Below, piece by piece: positions 16,186-24,694 of a stretch of 36,903 nt of DNA. Numbering within the stretch: the stretch's first letter is position 1; every line of letters begins with the position of its first letter. Under the pieces are notes generated by a model. The model ran no database searches and was not told the origin of the DNA. It was given only the letters and a program-made list of their open reading frames with translations. The translations under genes were made by a program, and so were the position numbers. The DNA is from FEN-1297 sp964618785 (GTDB lineage Bacteria; Bacteroidota; Ignavibacteria; Ignavibacteriales; Ignavibacteriaceae): the NCBI GenBank assembly GCA_964618785.1, contig CAZUCY010000025.1, forward strand, positions 1-36,903. Reading direction: 5' to 3'.

Positions 16186-18501
16186 ATGCCCGAACTTTCC
16201 ACAATATTGATAGTTCTATTTGCCATCACCATCGTTGCGGTGGTGTTGATAGTTGTGGCAATCTCTAAAAGGAAGGACGAAATCAATGAAAGGGGCAATT
16301 TACTCAACCAGACTGAACTTCCCTCAAGGCATTCAGAGGCCGTCGAACCAGTGGGCGCAATTGAGCTCCAGGTACAAACAACCAATGAGAAGGAACCACC
16401 TCAACCAATTGATTCAAGGACAACTCCATCGGTCGACGCGAATCGAAATACGGAAGATGATGACCAAAGAGATTTCGAAAGAACAATTGGTCTTGAGGAG
16501 CGTCATGAACTAACCCCAACTAATTCACTAGAACCGAATGAGAATCCGCCTGCCAATGGTTTAACCGATATCGAGGCACCCGAAGAAGCTTCAACTCAAC
16601 TTAGAAATGAAGTGACAGATTCAGACCGTAACTCACAAACCAAACCCGGAAGAAAAATTTCACCAGAAAACCGCGGTGGAGCACGACGAGAAATACGAAA
16701 GCAGGAAGCCCAAGAATCAACAACATGCAAAAATCAACGCTTGAGAAAACCTGAGCTTGTTTGTTGGCAACAAGCACGGAAATGGTTTGTAGGAATCGAG
16801 ACTCTTGGCGCGAACGGACAAGCATCCCAGACTACAGCAGAACACGATAATGTTCCCCTCACAAAGGTATCGGATACACGTTGGGCCATTTCAAGTTTAT
16901 TTGGAAGCGTAGGCATCAACCCAACACTAACTCAGGACAGGTTTGATCTCTTGTTGGCAGAGGAACAAAATCCCTTCCTTTTATTTAAGCTCTCTGGTGA
17001 AAGCCTGAATAACGGAAGAAGTGTCCATTATGCAACAACAGGCTTTTACCTCGTGGTGACACCACAAGATTGGATCAGAGATGAACAACAATCGGGGGTT
17101 CCGCAAGTGCCGCCATCTCATTGCCATCTTAATGGTTTCCAAGCGCATTATTTCCATCTGGATTCTGCGAATGGGGAACGCATTGCTTTCTTGACTCCAG
17201 AGGGAAAAGCAATCCTTATTCCAAATCGTAATTCACACTTCCAAATAAAGGGTTACAAAATAGACGACGCAAACGATGAGATAGGTTCTCTCTTTGGGCA
17301 GAGTCTGCTTTCCTTAACTACAAACGATGCGGCGATTTGGAGGGACGTAGAGACAATCGTAATCGGCGAAGAAGGGAAAAGCGCAAACGGATGGAGAACG
17401 TGGTTTAAGCCGGAGATCGAAGATGGAACTGTTGATGTGCTCCCATACCTACGAGGCAAAGAAGCTGGCTGGTTTTTTCTGAGAATCTACGATTCAAATG
17501 ACGAACTGATAGACAGTCTTGACTTTCGTTTCGCCAGAAGTCTGCACTCCATAAGAATTGATGAGCATAGTACTCTTCCCAGCGAAACAGGCCACAAATC
17601 CGCGAAAATTACCCTTGAATACAAAGACGCTTCCTCGTGCGAGCTTCTTCCCTCAGGACACAACCTAAAGCCAGAAGAAGCAGACGAAACCAAAATCGAG
17701 ATAGATGTTCCGCCTCAGCCAGAATTTGACAGAACGAATTGGACACTTATATTCTCAACAAAAGCGAGTGTGAGCATCTCCTTACTTGTTAAACGGGTAT
17801 GGTGGACTATTTGCAAGAGAGACGCTCCAATAGAACAGTTAGAATGGCAAGACAAGTCTTTGCCGTTAAAAGCCGATCATCTGAAAGCCACGTCAGACTA
17901 CGTTCTGCGTATTCGACTTCCTAAGCCAAGGTGGACAAAGGAAGTTCACATCGGATTTGAAAGGAGACTCTCTCGAACGTATCCGGTCGAAGTAACGAAG
18001 CAATTGGTAGACATCCCTTTGAATCATTTCGAAGGAGTAAGTCAACTCGAAGATTCCTCAAAGGATCATCCGTTATTTCTATGGTTAGATGGTTTTTCAC
18101 AACAGATTATTGCTTTGTTGTCAAGTAAAAGACGGAAACGAAAAAAGGTTCAAGAAAATAATAAGACACACCTCCGACTAAACATAGGTCGGTTGCTCAG
18201 ATATCTTAATCGTCTTGATCAGTGTGCTAAAGACCCTTCACTTTCCCAATTGTTAAATGAATGCAGAAGAAAATGGTCTTCTGTGGGTATTGCTGAACAC
18301 CGCTCAGCATACGAAATTGAGACGGCATGTGTGATTGCTCTATCTTGGAAACTATTGAAAGAGAAAAGAATGAAGGTAGTCGGAAGAAGAAAAGGATGGA
18401 TTAGATATTTCATTAGAATTGCCGAGTCAAATCCTTCTTCCTTTTCCTCGACCATTGAAAAATACCAAAAACTAGCAGGCGGTGATACGGTTACGTTATA
18501 A
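16186..18501 (+). CDS. Membrane-anchored partner of the DUF1998 helicase, unknown family
   Basis: A 771-aa protein I cannot assign. Residues 5-27 form a single strong transmembrane helix, followed by KRK, predicting a short outside tail and a cytoplasmic body. About 30-185 is a charged, proline- and glutamate-rich linker that should be disordered. About 190-390 is a globular region beginning PELVCWQQARKWFVGIE, rich in aromatic and beta-forming residues. About 390-610 reads like beta-sandwich domains (GWFFLRIYDSNDELIDSLDF; SAKITLEYKD). About 620-771 is a basic, helical C-terminal domain (SSKRRKRKK; NIGRLLRYLNRLDQ; AYEIETACVIALSWKLL). The stop is 15 bases before the helicase start, so the two are surely co-transcribed. 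Inferred role: tethers or regulates the helicase at the membrane. No catalytic motif was found. Confidence 0.75.
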   Translation: MPELSTILIVLFAITIVAVVLIVVAISKRKDEINERGNLLNQTELPSRHSEAVEPVGAIELQVQTTNEKEPPQPIDSRTTPSVDANRNTEDDDQRDFERTIGLEERHELTPTNSLEPNENPPANGLTDIEAPEEASTQLRNEVTDSDRNSQTKPGRKISPENRGGARREIRKQEAQESTTCKNQRLRKPELVCWQQARKWFVGIETLGANGQASQTTAEHDNVPLTKVSDTRWAISSLFGSVGINPTLTQDRFDLLLAEEQNPFLLFKLSGESLNNGRSVHYATTGFYLVVTPQDWIRDEQQSGVPQVPPSHCHLNGFQAHYFHLDSANGERIAFLTPEGKAILIPNRNSHFQIKGYKIDDANDEIGSLFGQSLLSLTTNDAAIWRDVETIVIGEEGKSANGWRTWFKPEIEDGTVDVLPYLRGKEAGWFFLRIYDSNDELIDSLDFRFARSLHSIRIDEHSTLPSETGHKSAKITLEYKDASSCELLPSGHNLKPEEADETKIEIDVPPQPEFDRTNWTLIFSTKASVSISLLVKRVWWTICKRDAPIEQLEWQDKSLPLKADHLKATSDYVLRIRLPKPRWTKEVHIGFERRLSRTYPVEVTKQLVDIPLNHFEGVSQLEDSSKDHPLFLWLDGFSQQIIALLSSKRRKRKKVQENNKTHLRLNIGRLLRYLNRLDQCAKDPSLSQLLNECRRKWSSVGIAEHRSAYEIETACVIALSWKLLKEKRMKVVGRRKGWIRYFIRIAESNPSSFSSTIEKYQKLAGGDTVTL

Positions 18502-18516
18502 CGGAAGTTAAAAAAA

Positions 18517-21500
18517 ATGAATCCAACTGAATTAGCTACAACTATAGAAGTTCGGTACCGTCGGTACCTTAGAACAACATTCTATTTCCGCGATCCAATT
18601 TTCAGAAAGTCTTTTGAAAACGCACTTGAACGCGAGGGAAATCTGAGCAAGTGTCCATACCTTGAGGCGACTCCTGTATTCAAAAAAGGGAAAAATTCTC
18701 CGGAGCTTTTCAAAGAATTACTTGGATTCCTGCCTGATGAGGGATTTCTGAAAGCGACAAACAGAGAACTTTACATCCATCAGGAAGAAGCGATTCGCAA
18801 GGTCTTACAAGGACGTAATGTTGTTGTTGCCACCGGCACTGGGAGCGGAAAGACCGAGGCGTTCTTGTACCCAATTTTGCTTTCCCTCTACAACCAGTTT
18901 AAGCAAGAATTACTCAATTCTAAAGTTGGCGTTCGCGCATTAGTTCTGTATCCAATGAACGCCCTCGTTAATGACCAACGCGACAGGCTCGGTTCAAACG
19001 ATGAGAAGACACCTGGCATTTGCAGAGTGATGGAAGAACACCGCTCTCCATTCAGCTTTACCTATGGACAATATACAGGGGATACACCTGAAGATGAAAA
19101 CGATTCATATCGAAACTCAAAGGACAAAATTGATGATAGATATGCCGGAGAACTCGTGTTGCGGAAAGAAATGCGAAATACTCCGCCGCATATTCTCCTA
19201 ACAAACTACTCAATGCTCGAATACTTATTGCTCAGGCCTGACGACAGCCCTCTCTTTGATAATGGAAGAGCCGAACATTGGACTTACCTTGTTTTGGATG
19301 AAGCACACCAATACCGCGGCTCGAAAGGAATCGAAATGGGTATGCTCCTCAGGAGATTAAAACAAAGACTGAGAGAGGGCGGAAATACTGAACAATTCAG
19401 ATGCATTGCCACAAGTGCAACAATTGCAGGCAGCAAAGATGATCGGGGAAAAGTTGCTGAGTTCGTCTCCGAGTTGTTCGGAGAACCTTTTGAACAAGAT
19501 GATGTTATCCTCGGCGAAACCGAGACGCTACCAAATGAAGGAACGATAGATATATCCACAGAAATCTACCCTGTGCTGAAAGAATACCTTCAGGCAACTG
19601 GTTCAGTTGGAACAAGTCTCACCGGATTAGCAAAGCAATTTGGAATCCAAACACATCCTCAAGAAAAACCCCCTGAGGTTATTGGTAAACTGTTGCAACG
19701 GGACAAACGCACGGTAGCTCTGAGAAATAGAATTACTTTTTCTCCTGTACCAGTGACCACATTATCACGTGAACTCTTTGGCGAAATGCCATCTGAGAAA
19801 CAAATAGGAGCACTGGGCGATTTGATTGACCTGTCGCTAAATAGCATTGACGAGGTAACAAAATCCCCTTTGATGTCTGCGCGCTACCATCTCTTCCTCC
19901 GTTCGCTAGAAGGAGCAATGATAACTTATCGCCCCGAAAAAAGAATCTTTCTAAACCGGCGGTCAGATTCTGACGGATATAAATCGTTCGAGGTCGCACT
20001 GTGTCGCGAGTGCGGCCAACATTACTTTGTCGGTAAGAACTCTGGAGGTAAACTTGTCGAAGCAATAAGAGATCCCGGACGGGAAGATTTTGGTGCTGAA
20101 TATTATCTCCCTCTTGAGGGTGAGACTTCTGAAGTTGAAAATTCAGATGACGACGAAGATAAATCAAACCTTCTCATCTTTGACCTTTGCCTGAGATGCT
20201 CTTCAATCTCGGGGGTGAATAATGTCAAATCAACACTCCAATGTGGACACTCGGAAGCAATCCGAGTAGTCAGACTGGAAACGTCCCCGACAACGAAGGA
20301 CGAAGACAAAGCCCAAAAGTGTATTGTTTGCGGATACGGTGGAGCCGATCCTGTAAGAGAAGTTTTGTACGGAACCGATGGACCTCACGCAGTAATTGCC
20401 ACAACTCTACATCAAAATTTGCCTGCTGATAGAAAAAAGGTTCTTGCATTTGCAGATGGTAGACAAGAGGCGGCCTTTTTTGCTTGGTATCTTGATGATT
20501 CATATCAGAACATCCGAAACAAGAATCTTATTCTTAGAGCGGTGCAGAGGGGATCACGAAATGCAGAAGATGGATTGTCACTATACGATGTTTCAAGATT
20601 TCTTCGTGATTTATTAGTGGAGTTACAAGTTTATGGAAGTTCGAAAAGTGGGACACTAGTATTGCACAAATCCTGGATAGCAACCTACCGTGAATTTGTG
20701 ACGGTCGAACCAAGACTTTCTTTAGAGGGAGTTGGGTTACTCCGTTGGTCGATCGCTTGGCCCCGGCAGTTCGCAACTCCCAAAATTCTCCAAGAAGCAC
20801 CATGGTCTCTAAATCAAAAAGAAGCTTTAGATCTATTGTTTATCCTATTCAATTTTATGCGCCAAGAGAGATCTGTTGAGCTTTTTACAGATAACGCCGA
20901 GACTCTCAATTGGCAAGACCTCAATTTTAGGGAAGGATACAAGCAGCAATCAACTCAACTCGTAAAATCGCGTAACGCTTATGCGATCAATAGCTGGAAA
21001 GGCAAGAAGACAACACGTACTGGCTTCTTAAAGAAGATATTGCAAAGAACAAAATTGTCCGAGGAAAAATTAGACGAAATTTCGGATCGGGCACTAACAG
21101 AAATCTGGGAATTTGTTCGGCATTGGAGTGATGATTCATTTGAGAATGACCGATTCCTTGTAAGGATAAACGATGCTCACAGATTAAACCCCAATTGGTG
21201 GCGCGTTTCCCTCATCAAAGAATCAGAATCCGTTTTTCAATGCGATACGTGTGGACGCATAACAACAGTGTCTGTTCGAAATGTTTGTCCACGACACAAT
21301 TGCCCTGGTACACTCCAACAAATTGCTTTACAAGCAACAGATTTATCAAACAATCATTATCGAGTATTATACCAAGAAAGCTTGCCTCCTCTATTAAATG
21401 TTGAAGAGCACACTGCTCAGATAGACAAAGAAAAAGCGCGAGAGTTCCAAAATGATTTCAAGAAAAATAAGATTGACGTTTTAAGCTGCTCTACAACCTT

Positions 21501-23208
21501 TGAGGTTGGCGTGGATTTAGGCGACCTCGATGTCGTATTTTTGCGAAACGTTCCACCCGAATCCTTCAATTATGCACAGCGTGTCGGAAGAGCCGGAAGG
21601 CGAAAAGGATATCCCGGAATCGCCATTACTTACTCGCGAAGGTCACCACACGATCTATATCATTTCACCGAACCATTACAAATGATAAGAGGCATCACGC
21701 GATCACCCTCGCTTAGCTTGCGTAATGAGAAAATTATTCTACGACACCTTACCGCTATCGCACTCTCCAAGTATTTCCGTGCGAAACAAAGTAGATTTGA
21801 TTCTGCTCAGACATTTGTTGGAGATTTTCAGTCGCCAACTGGAGTTTCCGACATCGTTCAATTCTTCAAAGCCAATAAAGCAGAGTTAGAAAAGTCTATG
21901 TTGCCCATTGTACCAACCGAAGTATTAGCGAAAGTTGGATTGCAAGATGGTTCGTGGATTGATAAAATTGCTGGTAACAAATCTCGACTCTTCCTTGCCG
22001 AGACAGAAGTTAGCAGCGACTATTGCGAACTGATCAAATTAGAAAAGTCGTCATCTGATTCGCGCAATTATGATATGGCTAAATGGTCTCAGGCACGCGC
22101 GAATACCATCGCTGAGGAAGACATCATTTCCTTTCTATCCCGCAAGACCATAATTCCCAAATATGGTTTCCCCGTTGATGTCGTAGAACTTGAAACTCAT
22201 TCCATTAGAAACCAGAATCAGAAATCAACTGCAACTTCACTGCAACGAGACCTCTCGATTGCCATTGCAGAGTTTGCACCCACGAGCAAGTTGATAGCGA
22301 ACAAAAAAGAGTGGACATCCGCTGGATTAAAGCGAGTTGCAGGGAAAGAATGGGAACGGCGAAATTATGCAAGATGCACTGCTCACAATCTTTATAGGCA
22401 ATGGTCAATAAATGAGACGCCACCAATTATAGCCTGTTGCGATAAGATGATTCGGAGTGAATACATCGATCCTATCTTCGGATTCGTCACAAGTAAAGGA
22501 AGACCGGAAGAACCAAAAGGACGACCACAAAAGAGTTTTACTACACGTCCCTATTTCGTTGGATTCAATGTTGCTGAACCAAGTGTTATAGGATTCAATG
22601 GTGTAGAAATATCAAAAGCAGTTCCTGCAAAGATGGTCGTCCTTTGCGAGGGTCGCCGAGGGCAAGGTTTCCGTATTTGTACTTCCTGTGGGCTAGGTGT
22701 CAAGTACACTAACAGGATCCCAAAGAAACATAAATCACCGATAGGTTTAGATTGTTCCGGTCAATGGACAGATGCAATTTCACTTGGTCACGAGTTTGAA
22801 ACCGATGTCGTTCGTGTAAAATTTCTGCTTCAACCCGAAGAATCCGACTTGATTTGGTTTAGCTATTCATTGGCATACGCCTTTGTTGAAGGCATCGCCG
22901 ACATTTTAGAAGTCCCTTCGTCCGACCTAAACGCAACTGTTGAGCACGGAAACGAAGTTGTCGCTGTTCCTCCGATCATTTTGTATGACAATGTCCCAGG
23001 AGGCGCAGGTCTTGTAGCTCGATTGGAAGAAAAGACTGCCTTGAAAGAAGCTCTCAAAACCGCTTACGAAAGAGTTAATCAGTGTACTTGTGGTGAAAAC
23101 GAGAGCTGTTATGCTTGCTTACGGAATTATCGAAATCAATTTGCACACGAACATCTTCGAAGAGGGCCAGTAGTAAAATATTTAAATAGGATAATTAATC
23201 AACTATAA
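18517..23208 (+). CDS. DEAH-box superfamily 2 helicase with C-terminal DUF1998 (MrfA-like), defence-type
   Basis: A 1563-aa ATP-dependent helicase. Motifs: YIHQEEAI (86-93); Walker A ATGTGSGKTEA (105-115); LVLYPMNALVNDQ (motif Ia); Walker B DEAH (261-264); motif III TSAT (299-302); second RecA domain with FEVGVDLGDLDVV and motif VI QRVGRAGRRKG (about 1020). Cysteine pairs suggesting zinc sites occur near 495 (CRECG), 558 (CLRC), 602 (CIVCG), 909 (CDTCG), 926 (CPRHNC) and 1388 (CTSCG). The end is DUF1998: LYDNVPGGAGLVARL, then CTCGENESCYACLRNYRN (about 1523-1540). MrfA repair helicases are about half this size. Defence helicases such as DruE of Druantia are large like this one, while DISARM places DUF1998 in a separate protein. 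Partnered with the gene 15 bases upstream. Function in phage defence is inferred. Confidence 0.9.
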   Translation: MNPTELATTIEVRYRRYLRTTFYFRDPIFRKSFENALEREGNLSKCPYLEATPVFKKGKNSPELFKELLGFLPDEGFLKATNRELYIHQEEAIRKVLQGRNVVVATGTGSGKTEAFLYPILLSLYNQFKQELLNSKVGVRALVLYPMNALVNDQRDRLGSNDEKTPGICRVMEEHRSPFSFTYGQYTGDTPEDENDSYRNSKDKIDDRYAGELVLRKEMRNTPPHILLTNYSMLEYLLLRPDDSPLFDNGRAEHWTYLVLDEAHQYRGSKGIEMGMLLRRLKQRLREGGNTEQFRCIATSATIAGSKDDRGKVAEFVSELFGEPFEQDDVILGETETLPNEGTIDISTEIYPVLKEYLQATGSVGTSLTGLAKQFGIQTHPQEKPPEVIGKLLQRDKRTVALRNRITFSPVPVTTLSRELFGEMPSEKQIGALGDLIDLSLNSIDEVTKSPLMSARYHLFLRSLEGAMITYRPEKRIFLNRRSDSDGYKSFEVALCRECGQHYFVGKNSGGKLVEAIRDPGREDFGAEYYLPLEGETSEVENSDDDEDKSNLLIFDLCLRCSSISGVNNVKSTLQCGHSEAIRVVRLETSPTTKDEDKAQKCIVCGYGGADPVREVLYGTDGPHAVIATTLHQNLPADRKKVLAFADGRQEAAFFAWYLDDSYQNIRNKNLILRAVQRGSRNAEDGLSLYDVSRFLRDLLVELQVYGSSKSGTLVLHKSWIATYREFVTVEPRLSLEGVGLLRWSIAWPRQFATPKILQEAPWSLNQKEALDLLFILFNFMRQERSVELFTDNAETLNWQDLNFREGYKQQSTQLVKSRNAYAINSWKGKKTTRTGFLKKILQRTKLSEEKLDEISDRALTEIWEFVRHWSDDSFENDRFLVRINDAHRLNPNWWRVSLIKESESVFQCDTCGRITTVSVRNVCPRHNCPGTLQQIALQATDLSNNHYRVLYQESLPPLLNVEEHTAQIDKEKAREFQNDFKKNKIDVLSCSTTFEVGVDLGDLDVVFLRNVPPESFNYAQRVGRAGRRKGYPGIAITYSRRSPHDLYHFTEPLQMIRGITRSPSLSLRNEKIILRHLTAIALSKYFRAKQSRFDSAQTFVGDFQSPTGVSDIVQFFKANKAELEKSMLPIVPTEVLAKVGLQDGSWIDKIAGNKSRLFLAETEVSSDYCELIKLEKSSSDSRNYDMAKWSQARANTIAEEDIISFLSRKTIIPKYGFPVDVVELETHSIRNQNQKSTATSLQRDLSIAIAEFAPTSKLIANKKEWTSAGLKRVAGKEWERRNYARCTAHNLYRQWSINETPPIIACCDKMIRSEYIDPIFGFVTSKGRPEEPKGRPQKSFTTRPYFVGFNVAEPSVIGFNGVEISKAVPAKMVVLCEGRRGQGFRICTSCGLGVKYTNRIPKKHKSPIGLDCSGQWTDAISLGHEFETDVVRVKFLLQPEESDLIWFSYSLAYAFVEGIADILEVPSSDLNATVEHGNEVVAVPPIILYDNVPGGAGLVARLEEKTALKEALKTAYERVNQCTCGENESCYACLRNYRNQFAHEHLRRGPVVKYLNRIINQL

Positions 23209-23243
23209 AGAAGCTTGTGCTCTATTGTATGTAAATTCGACTA

Positions 23244-23280
23244 CGCTTAACTTTCGTTAAAAGGGCGAAATGATTTTTTA
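23244..23280 (+). terminator. Weak terminator-like hairpin after the helicase gene
   Basis: CGCTTAAC and GTTAA...GGGCG can form an imperfect stem around TTTC, followed at 23273-23279 by a run of T. It begins 36 bases after the helicase stop. The stem has a bulge and is weak. Confidence 0.25.
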
Positions 23281-23416
23281 TTTTGAAGAAAAACTCTGAA
23301 TTCTATTACGACCTAATTTTTATTTTTAAACGGATTCTATTCAAGCTGTAAACATCTGGCAAATTTTGATGACATATCATTTGTTACTAATTTCATTTCA
23401 AAATCAATAGTTTTTT

Positions 23417-23848
23417 CTAAATCAAAATCTTAAGTATTATTTCTGATGATTTTTTATTTGGCTTATGTTTATTTCTCTCCCAATCTCTGATTGTCGTCTG
23501 ATCGACAGACAGTAACTTCGCAAGTTTCCGTTGGCTCAATCCGTGTTTCTTTCGATAAACTATAATTTTGTCTCCAATGGATTCCTTCAGCAACTCAAAT
23601 GGTATATATCCCAAATATTCAATAATTTTGGGCAATAAATAAATCTTGGGGTTTGATCGGTTGTTTTCCCAGTTGTATATAGATTCTTCTTTAACACCGA
23701 TGAGTTTTGCAACATCTTTTTGAAATAGGTTTAAGTCAAGCCGCCTCTTTTTGATATGATCTCCAATGGTCGCTAAAGATATAGGATATGCCTTTATTAG
23801 CGGTTTTTGATCCTTTAAGACGAAATGGTACATTGGCAACGCAACCAT
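23417..23848 (-). CDS. Tandem helix-turn-helix (XRE-type) DNA-binding protein
   Basis: A 143-aa protein with two XRE/Cro-like helix-turn-helix domains. The first is at about 27-80 (IGDHIKKRRLDLNLFQKDVAKL, then IYNWENNRSNPK). The second is at about 92-140 (KIIVYRKKHGLSQRKLAKLL, then TTIRDWERNKHKP). The N-terminal lead PLIKAYPISLATIGDHI is typical of a widespread two-HTH family found as isolated genes in accessory DNA; its role is poorly known. It faces the helicase module convergently, with about 208 bases between the stops, so it is not in the same transcript. It may repress its own promoter or the module. No toxin partner is seen beside it. Confidence 0.8.
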   Translation of the reverse strand: MVALPMYHFVLKDQKPLIKAYPISLATIGDHIKKRRLDLNLFQKDVAKLIGVKEESIYNWENNRSNPKIYLLPKIIEYLGYIPFELLKESIGDKIIVYRKKHGLSQRKLAKLLSVDQTTIRDWERNKHKPNKKSSEIILKILI

Positions 23849-24324
23849 GAGGATTCATTGATATCATAAATATTAAATCAGTATGTAATATTAGTTTGAA
23901 AATTATCTTCAGACATGCCAAGCGGCGTCACTTAAAATATCAGATACTAAAATTATCTCTCATTCTATTACTTTCAAATATTTTCTATCCAACATATAAT
24001 TCTTTTTGACCGACAGGGAAATAATTGCACTCATTACAAATGTTCATACATAAATGATAAGGCTAATTGCTTGCGTAACAACCGGCAGGGAGTGAAGCAA
24101 ATACTTAGCTTTTTTTCGATAGAATGATAATGTGCTTTCCTTATACGTGAAGCGCAGGCGTAGCGTCAGCCGTCCCGTGCCCGCAGCTGGACAAGACTTG
24201 CTGACAATATCAGAGCCCGCCAGTAATCATAAAAATGTCAAAGCGGGCGACATTTAAATGTTTTTTAACTGAATAAAAACAACTTAATAGGAATAAATTA
24301 TAAATTAATTTATTTGTTCAATAG
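23849..24324. other. Intergenic region with small inverted repeats
   Basis: No gene is seen in this stretch. It holds short palindromes: GCTAATTGCTT near 24061-24075 against GAAGCAAATACTTAGC near 24096-24111, CTGA/TCAG around 24200-24213, and GCCCGC (24215-24220) with GCGGGC (24243-24248). Composition shifts to GC-richer DNA at about 24140-24250, unlike the AT-rich flanks, as if pieces of different origin are joined. No tRNA cloverleaf could be drawn. Confidence 0.4.
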
Positions 24325-24354
24325 AAGCTTAAAATAATATGGTCTTCTGCAAAT

Positions 24355-24543
24355 ATGGCTATCGGTTATCTGGAAAATATTTCTTTAGAGAAATTTTTGA
24401 ATAATTATTTAATCCAAAATGCAGTAATCCGAAGGATTGAGATAATTGGAGAAGCTTCCGCGAGAGTCAGTTTGGAATCAAGGAAAAAGTATTCTTACCT
24501 TCCCTGGAAAGGAAATGTCATCCCGCCTTCACAACAACAATAG
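24355..24543 (+). pseudogene. Fragment of a HepT-like (DUF86) toxin gene
   Basis: Residues 1-52 match the middle of HepT/DUF86 proteins: YLENISLEKFLNNYLIQNAV, RRIEIIGEASARVS, then RKKYSYLPWK. In intact members the ATP/RNA-acting Rx4-6H motif and tyrosine follow straight after the PW segment. Here the match ends at about 24510 and runs into unrelated sequence (GNVIPPSQQQ), which is the antisense of the neighbouring phosphatase fragment. The 5' end is also missing, with a stop at 24322-24324. The catalytic motif is absent, so this is dead. No MNT nucleotidyltransferase partner is present. HepT/MntA pairs are toxin-antitoxin modules common on islands. Confidence 0.7.
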
Positions 24544-24685
24544 TCATATCGTCATGCTGTTCTGCTCTGCCGGTAAAAGCTTGTACTTCCTTAAGTACAT
24601 TGTCAATAATCTGCCTTGACGGAGATCCGGAATTTATTTTTACTGCATGATTTAAGATTATTTCTAATCTGCTGCAATAATTTTT
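24518..24685 (-). pseudogene. C-terminal fragment of a SpoIIE/PP2C-type phosphatase gene
   Basis: The minus strand encodes RLEIILNHAVKINSGSPS, then RQIIDNVLKEVQAFTG and RAEQHDDMTIVVVKAG ending at a stop (24520-24518). The final segment is the typical C-terminus of SpoIIE/RsbU PPM phosphatases, where DDMT provides metal-binding aspartates. The catalytic body upstream is missing: the frame hits a stop at 24688-24686 and overlaps the last 22 bases of the MFS gene in another frame. The RLEII...KINSG part lies in the 69-bp repeat and reappears as a variant at 8365-8433. The HepT fragment ends within about 8 bases of this gene's stop, marking an exact joint. Confidence 0.65.
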
Positions 24686-24694
24686 TCAGCTTTT
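24626..24694. repeat. Right copy of 69-bp direct repeat (candidate attR)
   Basis: It is identical to 8365-8433 at 67 of 69 positions and in the same direction. It covers the last ten codons plus stop of the MFS exporter and 38 bases beyond. The intact host gene on this side and a copied 3' end on the other side fit integration into the exporter's 3' end. Confidence 0.75.

Noticed and set aside
19733..20167. 144-codon minus-strand frame inside the helicase gene
   Set aside because: Antisense shadow of the conserved helicase; no motif or ribosome binding site.
16186..23208. Naming the module DISARM or Druantia outright
   Set aside because: DISARM carries DUF1998 on a separate protein (DrmB) and has DrmC and a methylase; Druantia needs named partners (DruA-D, DruM/F/G or DruH). 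The partner here could not be matched by eye, so no name is given.
8434..24625. An integrase or recombinase gene inside the repeat-bounded interval
   Set aside because: No tyrosine or serine recombinase motifs found on either strand; the only mobility gene is the truncated Y1 transposase, which does not make 69-bp att duplications.
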